Source: Phycisphaeraceae bacterium
Lineage (GTDB): Bacteria; Planctomycetota; Phycisphaerae; Phycisphaerales; UBA1924
Direction: 5' to 3'
NCBI GenBank assembly: GCA_023898685.1
Contig: CP060234.1
Location: 248,001-312,000, forward strand
DNA: 64,000 nucleotides
The notes under the pieces were generated by a model. The model was not told the origin of the DNA, ran no database searches, and was given only the letters and a program-made list of their open reading frames with translations. Positions 43,255-55,981 of the stretch are shown here, piece by piece; position 1 is the stretch's first letter, and the number at the start of each line of letters is the position of its first letter. Position numbers and translations under genes: made by a program.

Positions 43255-43587
43255 ATGTCCGCCGTTTCTGCGCCATCCAGGGAATCGATCCCGCGCGTCT
43301 CGCTGAGCACCTCCGTGCTCATCGTGATGCTGCTCTCGATCCCCCTGAACGCCGGCGTTGCGAGGATGGCCGAGCCCGCCTCGGGCGTCCGCATCGGGCT
43401 TAACCCGCACCGGGCCTTCCCGGCCGAATTCGCCCGCAGGCTCTGCGAGGGGATCTGCTTCGAGACCCCGGCCTACACGCCCTCCCCGGTCGCGCCGATC
43501 GCGGCGACCCCCACGGTTCGCACGGCCGTCGCCGTCGTCCCGCTGCGCGAGGCGCTGCTCGACCTGCCCCCGCCCGCCGCCGCCTGA
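43255..43587 (+). CDS. Small hypothetical secreted or membrane protein
   Basis: This 110-residue ORF has one hydrophobic segment (STSVLIVMLLSIPLNAGV, about 18-35) and a Pro/Ala/Val-rich remainder with two cysteines (RLCEGICFE). Support comes from the -10-like GATACT 7 bases upstream and its position in an otherwise empty gap before secA. No family is recognised. It could be spurious, since the base composition alone yields ORFs of this size. Confidence 0.5.
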   Translation: MSAVSAPSRESIPRVSLSTSVLIVMLLSIPLNAGVARMAEPASGVRIGLNPHRAFPAEFARRLCEGICFETPAYTPSPVAPIAATPTVRTAVAVVPLREALLDLPPPAAA

Positions 43588-43696
43588 GCCCGGTCCTTTT
43601 CCCCTCACTGCTCACGGCGGCCGCCGCAAAGGCCGACACACCCGATCATCCCCAAGACCCCGGCCCCGATTCCGAGCGGGCCGGAGGAAGATTGAC

Positions 43697-46600
43697 ATGC
43701 CCAATCAGGACATCCCAGTTATCGGCCCCATGCTGAACAAGATCTTCGGCACGCGGAACGAGCGATTCGTCAAGAGGTACACGCAGCGAGTCGAGCTGAT
43801 CAGCGCGCTCGAGGACGAGATGCGCCGAAAGACCGACCAGGAGCTGCGTGACATGGTCCACGAGCTCCGCCAGCGCCACGACGACGGCGCCAAGACCGAC
43901 GAGCTGCTCGTCCCGGTCTTCGCCGTCTCCCGCGAGGCGATGGACCGGCACGTCGGCATCCGCAACATCTTCAACCCCGAGCATAAGTTTGACCCTTCCG
44001 TGCTCTCGAGCGAAGGCCGGGCCTTGTACGAGCAGGTCAAGGCCGAGATCGACGCGGCCGAGCCGCGCGAGCCCACAGGCGACCTGCTGGGCAACACCGA
44101 GCCCCAGCCCTCCTGGATCTGGACCGACATCCCGCCCGCCCTCTACGAGGCGGTCCGCGAGGCCTATCCCGAATCCAAGCCCCCGTTCCGGGCTCGGCCG
44201 TTCGATGTCCAGCTCATCGGCGGCATGGTGCTCAGCCAGGGCAAGATCGCCGAGATGAAGACCGGCGAGGGCAAGACGATCGTCGCCCCGCTCGCCGCCG
44301 CCCTCGCGGTGATCGAACGCCGCAGCGTGCACGTGGTGACGGTGAACGACTACCTCGTGCAGCGTGACCGCGACTGGGTCTACCCCTTCTTCCGGGGTCT
44401 GGGCATGTCGGTGGGCGCGATCCACCCGATGCACCAGCAGCCCGAGGAGATCAAGCGGGTCATGTACCGCTGCGACGTCGTTTACGGCACGACGGCGGAG
44501 TTCGGGTTCGACTACCTCCGCGACAACATGAAGCGGACGGCCGAGCAGCAGGTGCAGCGCAAGCGGCAGTTCGCGATCGTCGACGAGGTCGACAGCGTGC
44601 TGATCGACGAGGCGCGGACGCCGCTGATCATCTCTGGCCCCGCGCACGAGGACAGCCCGCGCTACGAGATGGCCGACAAGCTCGCCCGCGAGCTGGTCGA
44701 GAAGCAGAAGCCGTGGCAGCAGCTCGAGGACGAGGTCACGGCGTGCAAGGAGCGGATCAAGGGCTACGAGGGCGACATCCGCCAGGTGCGCGACCGGGGC
44801 ACGATCCCCGAGCTCCAGGCCAGGCTCGCCGAAGAGAAGGCGAAGCTGCCCGAGCTCGAGCGCGAGCGCGACCGGCACACGCAGTACTACGAGGTGAAGA
44901 TGGAGCGCAAGAGCTCCCACCTCACCCACGAGGGCATCGCCGAGGCGCAGCGCATCGCGGGGCTGGGCTCGTTCTATGTCGATGAGAACCAGGACCTGCC
45001 CCACCTCGTCGAGCAGGCGGTGCGGGCCCACGCGGTGTACGAGCGCGACCGCGACTACATCGTGATGGACGTGCCCGACCGGATGACGGGCCGGACCGAG
45101 GCCAGCGTGGTGATCGTCGACATCAACACGGGCCGGCCCATGATCGGGCGGCAGTGGTCCGACGGGCTGCACCAGGCGGTGGAGTGCAAGGAGGGCGTCC
45201 CGATCAAGCAGGAGACGCAGACGGTCGCCACGGTGACGATCCAGAACTTCTTCAAGATGTACAAGCGGCTCAGCGGCATGACTGGCACCGCCGACACCGA
45301 GGCGCAGGAGTTCCACGACATCTACCACCTCGACGTCGTGTCGATCCCCACCAACAAGCCCATGATCCGCAACGACCACGACGACCTCATGTTCCTCCGT
45401 GAGAAGGACAAGTGGGACGCGATCGTCGACGAGATCAAGCACTTCCACGACATCGGGCGGCCCGTGCTCGTGGGCACGACCAGCGTCGAGAAGAGCGAGC
45501 GGCTGGGCAAGATGCTGGGCCAGAAGTACCAGGTCAAGCACGAGGTGCTCAACGCCAAGCAGCACGAGCGCGAGGCCCACATCGTCGAGGACGCGGGCCA
45601 GCTCGGCGCCGTGATGATCGCGACGAACATGGCGGGCCGCGGCACCGACATCAAGCTGGGCCGGTCGGGCCGGGCCGAGCTGCTCGACCACTGGCTCCGC
45701 CGGGGCGTGTGCTCGCGGAAGCTGACGGTCGAGGCGAGCGACGAGGAGGTCCGCGAGGACGTCTTCCGCAAGCTGGCGCAGACCGAGCTCAAGGGCGACG
45801 GGGTCAAGAAGCGTGACATCGAGCAGATGCCGTTCGCCGAGCTCGAGATCGCCCTGCTCCGCCGCTGGGCCGAGCAGTTCACGTGGATGAGCCCCAAGCA
45901 GATCGAATCCGCCTCGCCCGAAGAGCTGATGAACGAGCTCGACGCGACGGGACGGATGAAGCTGCACCGGGCCCGGTGGTTCGACGACGTCGAGGACCTG
46001 GGCGGGCTGCACGTGATCGGCACCGAGCGGCACGAGAGCCGCCGCATCGACAACCAGTTGCGGGGCCGGTCGGGCCGGCAGGGCGACAAGGGTTCGAGTC
46101 GGTTCTACGTCAGCCTCGAAGACGACCTCATGAAGATGTTCGCGGGCGAGACCACGCAGAAGCTCCTCGCCCGGATGGGCATGAAGGAGGGCGACGCGAT
46201 CGAGCACCCGTGGCTGTCCAAGAACGTCGAGCGGGCCCAGCGCAAGGTCGAGGAGCGGAACTTCCAGATCCGCAAGAACATCCTCGAGTACGACGAGGTG
46301 ATGGAGCACCAGCGACAGTACTTCTACGGGCTGCGGCAGCGCGTCATCGAGGGCCGCGACGTCAAGGGGCTCATCTTCGAGTACATCGAGGAGGCCATCG
46401 ACGACGCGATCGACGAGATGCTCGACGCCGAGTATCCCGCCCTGTGCGCCGCCGATTTCGCCCAGCAGAAGCTCGACGTCTCTATCCCCGCCGAGCGGCT
46501 CCGCGGCAAGGACCGCGACGAGATGGACACCGCGATCCGCAAGATCGCCAAGGAGGAAGCGACGCACATGATCGACGTCACCATCGGCGAGTACATGCCG

Positions 46601-47869
46601 ATGGAGGGCTCGGAGATCAGCGTCGATTTCGACTCCGCCGGGCTCACGCGGTGGGCCAAGAACCGCTTCGGCGTCGACCTCGACGCCGGCGAGCTGCGAG
46701 AGGGCGGGGCGAGCGAACGCCGGCACGTCCAGAACGAGCTGGAGAAGGCCGCCTACGAGCAGATCAACCAGACCGATCTCGACGGGCTGCTCGAGTTCAT
46801 CGACCGCGACTACGGCGCACGCCAGCTCGCGCACTGGGCCAAGCGGAAGTTCGACATCGAGATCGAGGCCTCCGAGATCATCGCCGCCCGCGACGACGAC
46901 GAGCGGGACCCGAAGGACCCGATCATTTCCAAGGCCCGCGAGCTCTACCACCAGCGTGAGATCGATTACCCGGTCGAGTTCATGATGGAACTCACGATGA
47001 CGATCGCGAGGCAGAACCCCCAGGGCGCCTTCGCCGAGCTGTCGAAGTGGACGAACAACCGCTTCGGCGACGGGCTCACCGAGGACGATATCAAGAGAAC
47101 GCCCCCGCCGAAGATCGCCGAGCGGCTGCACGAGATGCAGGAGAAGTTCGTCGCCGACGACCGGCTCGCGGTCACGATCGAGGAAGCGGTCGCGATCGCC
47201 GACGACAACGCGCTCGACGAGTATCTCAGGGTGAACTGCGGGGCCGGCCTGACCGACCGGATGCGATACATCGAGGACCCGGAAGAACGGGCCGACGCCG
47301 TGCGCGCGCGGGTGGAGAACCTGCTCCGCACCGAGCTGCTCTTCTTCGAGCGGTCGATCCTGCTCGACACGCTCGACTCGGCGTGGAAGGATCACCTCTA
47401 CGAGATGGACAAGCTCCGCGACGTGATCGGGTTCCGGGCCTTCAGCCAGGTCGACCCCAAGATCCAGTTCAAGCGCGAGGGCGCCCAGCTCTTCAACCAG
47501 ATGCTCGAGCAGATGCGCGACCGGGTGACCGACTACATCTTCAAGGCCCGCATCAGCGCCGCCGCCGCCCTCGGGGGCATCGGCGCGATGCCGGGCGGGC
47601 GGGCCAGGCCCGCCGGGCTCAGCCCCGCCGCTCCCCAGGGCCCGAGACCCGCCCCAGCCCGTCCGCAGGCCTCGGCCGGCATGATCCCGGGAAGCTCGAT
47701 CATCGGCCCGGGGCTGTCGATCGGCCCGACCCAGGCGCCGCCGCCCCCGGCCCCAGCACCGGCACCAACGACCCCCGAAAACGGGGACGAAACACCCTCG
47801 CCTGACGAGCAGGTGGAGGCCGCCCGCGCCGCTCGCGCCGCCGACCGCGGCAAGGAGCGGAAGCGATAA
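43697..47869 (+). CDS. secA: SecA preprotein translocase ATPase, extended form
   Basis: SecA drives export of unfolded preproteins through SecYEG. At 1,390 residues this copy is far longer than the usual 830-900. NBD1 has GEGKT (about 187-194) and DEVDSVLIDEARTPLIISG, and NBD2 has NMAGRGTDIKLG and QLRGRSGRQGDKGSSRFYVS. Extra segments are a charged coiled coil (about 335-400), an insert in NBD2 after GRSGRAELLDHWL, and a large helical insert (about 900-1,190) holding three copies of a WAKxxF-type motif. The tail is Pro/Ala-rich and lacks the zinc-binding CxCx8CH motif. GGAGG precedes ATG 43697. Confidence 0.95.
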   Translation: MPNQDIPVIGPMLNKIFGTRNERFVKRYTQRVELISALEDEMRRKTDQELRDMVHELRQRHDDGAKTDELLVPVFAVSREAMDRHVGIRNIFNPEHKFDPSVLSSEGRALYEQVKAEIDAAEPREPTGDLLGNTEPQPSWIWTDIPPALYEAVREAYPESKPPFRARPFDVQLIGGMVLSQGKIAEMKTGEGKTIVAPLAAALAVIERRSVHVVTVNDYLVQRDRDWVYPFFRGLGMSVGAIHPMHQQPEEIKRVMYRCDVVYGTTAEFGFDYLRDNMKRTAEQQVQRKRQFAIVDEVDSVLIDEARTPLIISGPAHEDSPRYEMADKLARELVEKQKPWQQLEDEVTACKERIKGYEGDIRQVRDRGTIPELQARLAEEKAKLPELERERDRHTQYYEVKMERKSSHLTHEGIAEAQRIAGLGSFYVDENQDLPHLVEQAVRAHAVYERDRDYIVMDVPDRMTGRTEASVVIVDINTGRPMIGRQWSDGLHQAVECKEGVPIKQETQTVATVTIQNFFKMYKRLSGMTGTADTEAQEFHDIYHLDVVSIPTNKPMIRNDHDDLMFLREKDKWDAIVDEIKHFHDIGRPVLVGTTSVEKSERLGKMLGQKYQVKHEVLNAKQHEREAHIVEDAGQLGAVMIATNMAGRGTDIKLGRSGRAELLDHWLRRGVCSRKLTVEASDEEVREDVFRKLAQTELKGDGVKKRDIEQMPFAELEIALLRRWAEQFTWMSPKQIESASPEELMNELDATGRMKLHRARWFDDVEDLGGLHVIGTERHESRRIDNQLRGRSGRQGDKGSSRFYVSLEDDLMKMFAGETTQKLLARMGMKEGDAIEHPWLSKNVERAQRKVEERNFQIRKNILEYDEVMEHQRQYFYGLRQRVIEGRDVKGLIFEYIEEAIDDAIDEMLDAEYPALCAADFAQQKLDVSIPAERLRGKDRDEMDTAIRKIAKEEATHMIDVTIGEYMPMEGSEISVDFDSAGLTRWAKNRFGVDLDAGELREGGASERRHVQNELEKAAYEQINQTDLDGLLEFIDRDYGARQLAHWAKRKFDIEIEASEIIAARDDDERDPKDPIISKARELYHQREIDYPVEFMMELTMTIARQNPQGAFAELSKWTNNRFGDGLTEDDIKRTPPPKIAERLHEMQEKFVADDRLAVTIEEAVAIADDNALDEYLRVNCGAGLTDRMRYIEDPEERADAVRARVENLLRTELLFFERSILLDTLDSAWKDHLYEMDKLRDVIGFRAFSQVDPKIQFKREGAQLFNQMLEQMRDRVTDYIFKARISAAAALGGIGAMPGGRARPAGLSPAAPQGPRPAPARPQASAGMIPGSSIIGPGLSIGPTQAPPPPAPAPAPTTPENGDETPSPDEQVEAARAARAADRGKERKR

Positions 47870-48022
47870 TCTGAACGCTCTTCTCCGAGAGTCGGATCAC
47901 AAACCCGGCTCGGAGCGTATAGGCTGGTGCGTGAGACCCGCGGGGGCCCGCGTTGTCGGTTCGGGGTTGGCCGCCCACAAGTCGGCGAACCGGAGACACA
48001 CCGGCCCGGGGAGGACACTCGT

Positions 48023-48970
48023 ATGCGGCCGACAGACCGACGCGCCGGATTCACGCTCATCGAGCTGCTGCTCGTGATCGTCATCCTCGGCATCCTCATC
48101 GCGCTCACGCTCACCGTCGGCTCGACCGCCCTTTCGGGCGGCAAGTCCCGTCAGACGCAGGACACCGTCCGCGTCGTGGATTCGGCCGTGGAGACCTACT
48201 ACAGCTCGGTAGGCCAGGCTCCCCCGGCGTTCGTCGTGGCGTTCACGCCGAAGCACCAGATCAACGACCCGCTCGAGGCCGGGGACTTCGCCGCCTATCC
48301 GCTCGCCGACGCCGTGGACCTGACCAAGGGCGACCCGAGCCGGACGGTGATCAACTCAATGGGCCTGTTCATCAAGGCGATGGAGGACGTCGGCCTGGGT
48401 GATGTGTTCGACACGCTCGATCCGAAGATCCTGGTGCGCTGGGACGGCGACGCCGACTACGTCGAGCAGTCGCCCCCGGACGCCGGCAAGCACAACGACC
48501 AGCCCGAGTTGCGAACGATCCTCGACGCATGGGGCAAGCCGCTCCGCTTTGTCCACCCGGCCTGGGACGGCGTGATCACGCTCGAGGACAACCGGGGCAA
48601 TCCCAGCCCGGTCGGGCGGTTCGGCGGGGCGATGGTGCCGATCAACCGGGATGCGGGCCTGCAGAACCAGGACTGGTTCTGGCTGCCGGCCGATCGTGCT
48701 CCTCCAGGGTTCGATCCGGCCAACCGGCACGACTTCCCGATCGAAAAGCTCCGGCGTGACCCGCTCTCGGATGAGGACAGAGCCCGTTGGGCGAGCGGTG
48801 CCAGTGGCGGCCAGGCCGGTTCGCTGGGCACCGTGAGCCCCATCGCCGACGCCGACGGCGGATTCGCGATCGGCGGCCGACCCTACGCCTACTCGGTGGG
48901 TCCGGACGGGGACCCTGGCAAGCGGGAAGACAACGTCTACACGACGACGCCTCAGTTCGCCATCGAGTGA
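48023..48970 (+). CDS. Type II secretion/prepilin-type protein
   Basis: This 315-residue protein has a type III (prepilin) signal: RRAG followed by FTLIELLLVIVILGILIAL, with the E at +5 after the cleavage site, so it is processed by prepilin peptidase and N-methylated. The rest is a large globular, Asp/Pro-rich domain with no recognised motif. Planctomycetes encode many such pseudopilins, thought to form periplasmic fibres or secretion parts. GGAGG lies about 9 bases before ATG 48023. No other pilus genes are adjacent. Confidence 0.85.
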   Translation: MRPTDRRAGFTLIELLLVIVILGILIALTLTVGSTALSGGKSRQTQDTVRVVDSAVETYYSSVGQAPPAFVVAFTPKHQINDPLEAGDFAAYPLADAVDLTKGDPSRTVINSMGLFIKAMEDVGLGDVFDTLDPKILVRWDGDADYVEQSPPDAGKHNDQPELRTILDAWGKPLRFVHPAWDGVITLEDNRGNPSPVGRFGGAMVPINRDAGLQNQDWFWLPADRAPPGFDPANRHDFPIEKLRRDPLSDEDRARWASGASGGQAGSLGTVSPIADADGGFAIGGRPYAYSVGPDGDPGKREDNVYTTTPQFAIE

Positions 48971-49032
48971 CGCCCGTTGCATTCTCGGACTCCCCTGGGA
49001 TACCCGTGATGCCGGGCCGCCCCTGCATGATT

Positions 49033-49065
49033 CAACATGTTGACAAAATCACCGGCAATATGTTG
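49033..49065 (+). promoter_or_regulatory. Probable MarR operator overlapping the efflux promoter
   Basis: CAACATGTTG (49033-49042) is a perfect 10-bp palindrome, and CAATATGTTG (49056-49065) is a one-base variant 23 bp downstream, about two helical turns. TTGACA (49040-49045) overlaps the first site and could be the -35 box. The sites lie 64-96 bases before the MarR gene, fitting autoregulation of the efflux operon. This is AT-rich for the region. Confidence 0.6.
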
Positions 49066-49128
49066 AGCCGTCCCTTCGCCCGGTCTTGAATACCCGCCGG
49101 CCCGGCGGCCGGGAGACGGGGACACCGG

Positions 49129-49656
49129 ATGACCGACGGAACGCGCGTGGAGAAGCCGAGGGTGGCGTGCTGCGATCGCCCCGCGGGGTGCGAGAAGTAC
49201 GAGTCGCCCCTGATCCGCAAGGTCTTTCAGTTGCACCACATGATGATGCGGGTGGGCGACCGCCTGGCCGGGCCGCACGGGCTGACCAGTTCGCGGTGGA
49301 TGCTGCTGGGATGCCTGGGCAAGTCGGACGAGCCCCGGACGATCGCGGAGATCAGCGAGGAGATCCTGCTGAGCCCGCAGAACGTGAGCCGGATGGTCGT
49401 CTCGATGGAAGCCGACGGGCTCGTCGTGCGGAACACCATCCCGGGCTCGGGCCGGTCGGTCTACGTCGGGCTGACCGAGACGGGCTGGCGGGCCTACGGC
49501 CTGACCAAGGGGCTCGCCGAGAGGTTCCTCACGCCGTTCCTCGATGGGTTCAGCGAGAGCCGGATCGAGCGGCTCGACCGGGATCTGAAGAAGCTGATGG
49601 AGAACACGCAGCGGTTCGAGCAGGCGTTGATCGCCGAGGCCCAGGAGAAGATCTGA
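49129..49656 (+). CDS. MarR-family transcriptional regulator
   Basis: This 175-residue winged-helix protein has a MarR core: LTSSRWMLLGCLGKSDEPRT, the recognition-helix region ILLSPQNVSRMVVSMEADGL and the wing VRNTIPGSGRSVYVGLTE. Helices at each end would form the dimer. Extra cysteines near the N-terminus (C14, C15, C21) could sense thiol stress but are unproven. Its stop overlaps the start of the adaptor gene by one base (TGATG), so it heads the efflux operon and probably represses it from the palindromes upstream. Confidence 0.9.
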   Translation: MTDGTRVEKPRVACCDRPAGCEKYESPLIRKVFQLHHMMMRVGDRLAGPHGLTSSRWMLLGCLGKSDEPRTIAEISEEILLSPQNVSRMVVSMEADGLVVRNTIPGSGRSVYVGLTETGWRAYGLTKGLAERFLTPFLDGFSESRIERLDRDLKKLMENTQRFEQALIAEAQEKI

Positions 49657-50953
49657 TGCGCGGTTTTTCGATCGATGATCCGCGGGCGCGAGCCCGCGGC
49701 GCGGCGGCCGGTGTCGCCCGGCGGGCTCGCATTCGTGGCGTGCGGGGCATCGTGCTCGCGCTCGGCGCGTGCATCGCGTCGCTCGCGTCGGCCCAGCCCG
49801 CGGCGAACGTCCGGGTGGCCGAGGCGAAGAGCGAGCGGCTGATGGTGCCCCGCGAGGTGACGGGCGAGATCGTCTCGCTGCGCCGCTCGCTGCTGGCCTC
49901 GCAGATCGAGGGGTTCGTGGTCGAACTGGGGCTCAACCCGGGCGACGGCGTCGAGAGGGGCAGCGTGGTCGCGAGGCTCGACGACACACTCGCGAGGCTC
50001 GATGTCGACCAGGCCCAGGCCGACCTGCTCGCGGCGCGGGGCGTGGTCGACCAGCGCGAGGCCGAGCTCGTGCGCTATCAGCGCGACCTCGAGCGCGTGC
50101 AGGCACTGAGCGAGCGGGGCTCGACCACCGCGAGCGAGCTCGACTCGGCCGAGGCCGACGTGCGCACGACCGAGGCGCTGCTCGCGCAGGCGAACGCCAA
50201 GAAGCTCTCGGCCGAGGCGCTGCTCGACCGTGCCAAGAAGCGGCTGGCGGACAAGACGATCACCGCTCCGTTCGCGGGCCGGGTGGTGCAGAAGAAGACC
50301 GAGGTGGGCGAGTGGGTCGCGCCGGGCGACACGATCGTGGAGATCGTCAGCCTGTCGGACATGGAAGCGCGGATCGACGTGCCCGAGCATCTCGTGAGCT
50401 ACCTCAACGAAGACGTTGGCACGATCTCGCTGCGCATCCCGGGCCTGGGGCCCGGCGTCGAGATCGATTCGACGCTGCTGGGCGTCATCCCGCAGGCCGA
50501 CACCCTGAGCCGGATGTTCCCGGTGCGCCTGGCGGTCCAGAACGGCAGCCACGGGCTCAAGCCCGGCATGAGCCTGACCGCGTTCGTGCCCACCGGCGCG
50601 CACGAGCCCGTGCTGACCGTGCCGAAGGACGCGCTGCTGCGTGACGACGCGGGCGAGTATCTCTACATGGCGGTGCCGTTCCACTCCGACGCCAACCCGG
50701 CGGTGACCGCCCAGGCCGTGCCGGCGCGGGTCGAGCGCCGCTTCGCCGCGGGCGACCGCGTCGCGATCAGACCCGGGCAGGTCAAGCCCGGGTCGATGGT
50801 CCTGGTGGAAGGCAATGAACGGGTGTTCCCGACGCAGCCTCTCGTCGTGCAGGATCCGCCCCCCGGCTCGCCGTTCGCTCCGTCGGCCCAGCCGGCCGGC
50901 GACGAGGCGGACGACGGCAAGTCCGGGGGCGACCAGTCCGGGGGGCGTGACTG

Positions 50954-50954
<1 letters not shown>
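49656..50954 (+). CDS. RND efflux periplasmic adaptor (HlyD/MFP family)
   Basis: This 432-residue membrane-fusion protein has a signal-like segment (GIVLALGACIASLASAQPA, about 30-48), split lipoyl halves (LASQIEGFVVELGLNPGDGV and ITAPFAGRVVQKKTEVGEWV), an alpha-helical hairpin between them (about 110-190) and beta-barrel and membrane-proximal domains. It would link the RND pump encoded downstream to an outer-membrane channel, which is not encoded here. The Asp/Gly/Ser-rich tail is longer than usual. One base overlaps on each side (MarR stop, pump start), showing tight coupling. Confidence 0.92.
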
Positions 50955-54577
<3,623 letters not shown>

Positions 54578-54609
54578 TGCGGATTCCGCTTGAACTCAGC
54601 GCCCTTCCA

Positions 54610-54674
54610 ACGAGCCTGAAGCGCCAGCGAAGGACGACAGCACCGAGGGTCCTTCGCTGGCGCTTCAGGCTCGT
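54610..54674. repeat. Inverted repeat, family C, copy 2 (26-bp perfect arms)
   Basis: The arms at 54610-54635 and 54649-54674 are exact reverse complements over 26 bp (ACGAGCCTGAAGCGCCAGCG...) with a 13-base loop. It lies 32 bases after the RND stop, between convergent genes, and may act as a transcription end for the efflux operon. Confidence 0.92.
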
Positions 54675-54710
54675 GGCGACCCAACATCCTCTCGTCGGTG
54701 CGAGTTCCGC

Positions 54711-54742
54711 AAAAGAACAACCGCGGGATCCAGATCCCGCGG
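54711..54742 (-). terminator. Rho-independent terminator of the lipoprotein gene
   Basis: CCGCGGGATC and GATCCCGCGG (54721-54742) form a perfect 10-bp stem with a 2-base centre. On the minus strand this is followed by TTGTTCTTTT. It lies 35-66 bases past the lipoprotein stop. Confidence 0.75.
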
Positions 54743-54776
54743 CTTCCTGAATGCAGAGCAATCCTGGCCCGGTCGG

Positions 54777-55253
54777 TCACCCGTTCCCGGGCGCCGGATC
54801 GGCGGGCGGCACCGGGCCCCCGCCCGGCATGATGTCTGTCGCGACGGGCAGCGTCTCGGGCGGATACTCCGGCGCCTCGCGGATCTCCATCTCGACCCGC
54901 CGGCTCCAGCGGTCGGGCACCGGCATCGAGTTGTCCAGCAGCGTGCCGAGCTGCGTCGCGGGGATCATGTCCCAGCGCATCACGTCGGGGAAGTCGATGT
55001 TGTCCTTGGTCTTGTTGGTGTAGAAGCGGATGATCAGCTTCTGCCCGACCGGGACATCCATGCTCCAGATCTCCTCCTGCGAACGCGTGTCGACCAGGCT
55101 GACCGTCTTGGGGCTGTACGTCTCGCTGACGTAGGTGAACTGGTCGAGCGAGGCCCCCCGCCCGCCTGGCTTCATCGTGTTCAGGCTGTTGCACCCCGCG
55201 AGCGAGGCGGCCGCGGCGACGAATGCGGCCAGGAGGTAGCGGCTTGTGCGCAT
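54777..55253 (-). CDS. Hypothetical lipoprotein
   Basis: This 158-residue protein has a lipoprotein signal with lipobox LAGC (Cys21) and a small beta-rich domain (about 35-135) containing QLIIRFYTN-like strands and WDMIP. The Pro/Gly tail is low-complexity. No family is recognised, but its presence in planctomycete envelopes is plausible. AAGGAG lies 7 bases before the ATG, and a minus-strand TACACT at 55280-55285 is a good -10 with a leader of about 20 bases. Confidence 0.75.
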   Translation of the reverse strand: MRTSRYLLAAFVAAAASLAGCNSLNTMKPGGRGASLDQFTYVSETYSPKTVSLVDTRSQEEIWSMDVPVGQKLIIRFYTNKTKDNIDFPDVMRWDMIPATQLGTLLDNSMPVPDRWSRRVEMEIREAPEYPPETLPVATDIMPGGGPVPPADPAPGNG

Positions 55254-55279
55254 CGGCAGGCTCCTTCGGTCGAGCGAGA

Positions 55280-55285
55280 AGTGTA
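55280..55285 (-). promoter_or_regulatory. -10-like TACACT upstream of the lipoprotein gene
   Basis: AGTGTA on the plus strand reads TACACT on the minus strand, 27 bases before the start. The leader includes AAGGAG, so this transcript would be conventional. Confidence 0.42.
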
Positions 55286-55329
55286 CGGACCCTCGGCACG
55301 AGGGTTCGCGCCCGGACCCGTCCTATCGG

Positions 55330-55335
55330 TAAGAT
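55330..55335 (+). promoter_or_regulatory. -10-like TAAGAT immediately upstream of ispF
   Basis: TAAGAT ends 6 bases before ATG 55342, and no ribosome-binding site is visible. This matches the leaderless pattern. Confidence 0.48.
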
Positions 55336-55341
55336 CGGACC

Positions 55342-55884
55342 ATGGCTGCATCATCCCCCGAGGAATCGCCCTCTGCGGGCCCCCGCCTCCGGATCGGGCA
55401 CGGCTACGACCTTCACCGCCTGGAGCCGGTCGCGCCCGATGGCCCGGGCCGCCCCCTCATCATCGGGGGGGTCCGGTGCGACCAGAACCGGGGCCCCGTC
55501 GCCCGCTCCGACGGCGATGCCCTGCTGCACGCGGTGACCGACGCGGTCCTGGGGGCGCTCGCCCTCCCCGATATCGGTGAGTTGTTCCCAGACACCGACG
55601 AGGCCAACGAAGGCCGGGATTCGGCCGCCTTTCTCTTCGAGGCCCTCAGGCTTGCGGGCGAGCAGGGCTACCGCCCGGTAAACGTCGACGCGACGGTGAT
55701 CCTCGAACGCCCCAAGCTCAAGCCAATCAAGGGCGAGATAAGGGCGAACGTCGCCCGTCTGCTTGGGCTGCATGAATCGTGCGTGAACGTGAAAGGCAAG
55801 ACGCACGAGGGCGTTGATGCAGTCGGCGAAGGCCGCGCGATCGAAACACACGCGGTCGTGCTGATGGAACGGGCGGACCACTAG
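55342..55884 (+). CDS. ispF: 2-C-methyl-D-erythritol 2,4-cyclodiphosphate synthase
   Basis: This 180-residue enzyme of the non-mevalonate isoprenoid pathway cyclises CDP-methylerythritol 2-phosphate. Metal ligands D and H are in GHGYDLHRL and the third in DGDALLHAVTDAVLGAL. DIGELFPDTDE and NVKGKTHEGVDAVGEGRAIE are family motifs. An extension of about 14 residues precedes the usual N-terminus. It acts as a cytoplasmic trimer. No other isoprenoid gene is adjacent. Confidence 0.95.
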   Translation: MAASSPEESPSAGPRLRIGHGYDLHRLEPVAPDGPGRPLIIGGVRCDQNRGPVARSDGDALLHAVTDAVLGALALPDIGELFPDTDEANEGRDSAAFLFEALRLAGEQGYRPVNVDATVILERPKLKPIKGEIRANVARLLGLHESCVNVKGKTHEGVDAVGEGRAIETHAVVLMERADH

Positions 55885-55981
55885 ACCCGACCCGCGGGAG
55901 AGTCGTGCGGCACGCCCGCCCGCCAACACGCTGGCCGGTGCTCACAACACCCCACGCTCATTCCGTCTCTCCGTCTCTTCC

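Noticed and set aside
43646..47395. Very long minus-strand open frame opposite secA, and similar long frames opposite korA (11.4-13.3 kb) and the tricorn gene (19.7-22.1 kb)
   Set aside because: They arise from the strong third-position GC bias of the real genes. Their translations are Arg/Val/Asp-Leu-His rich with no family motifs, while the opposite strand encodes clear conserved proteins.
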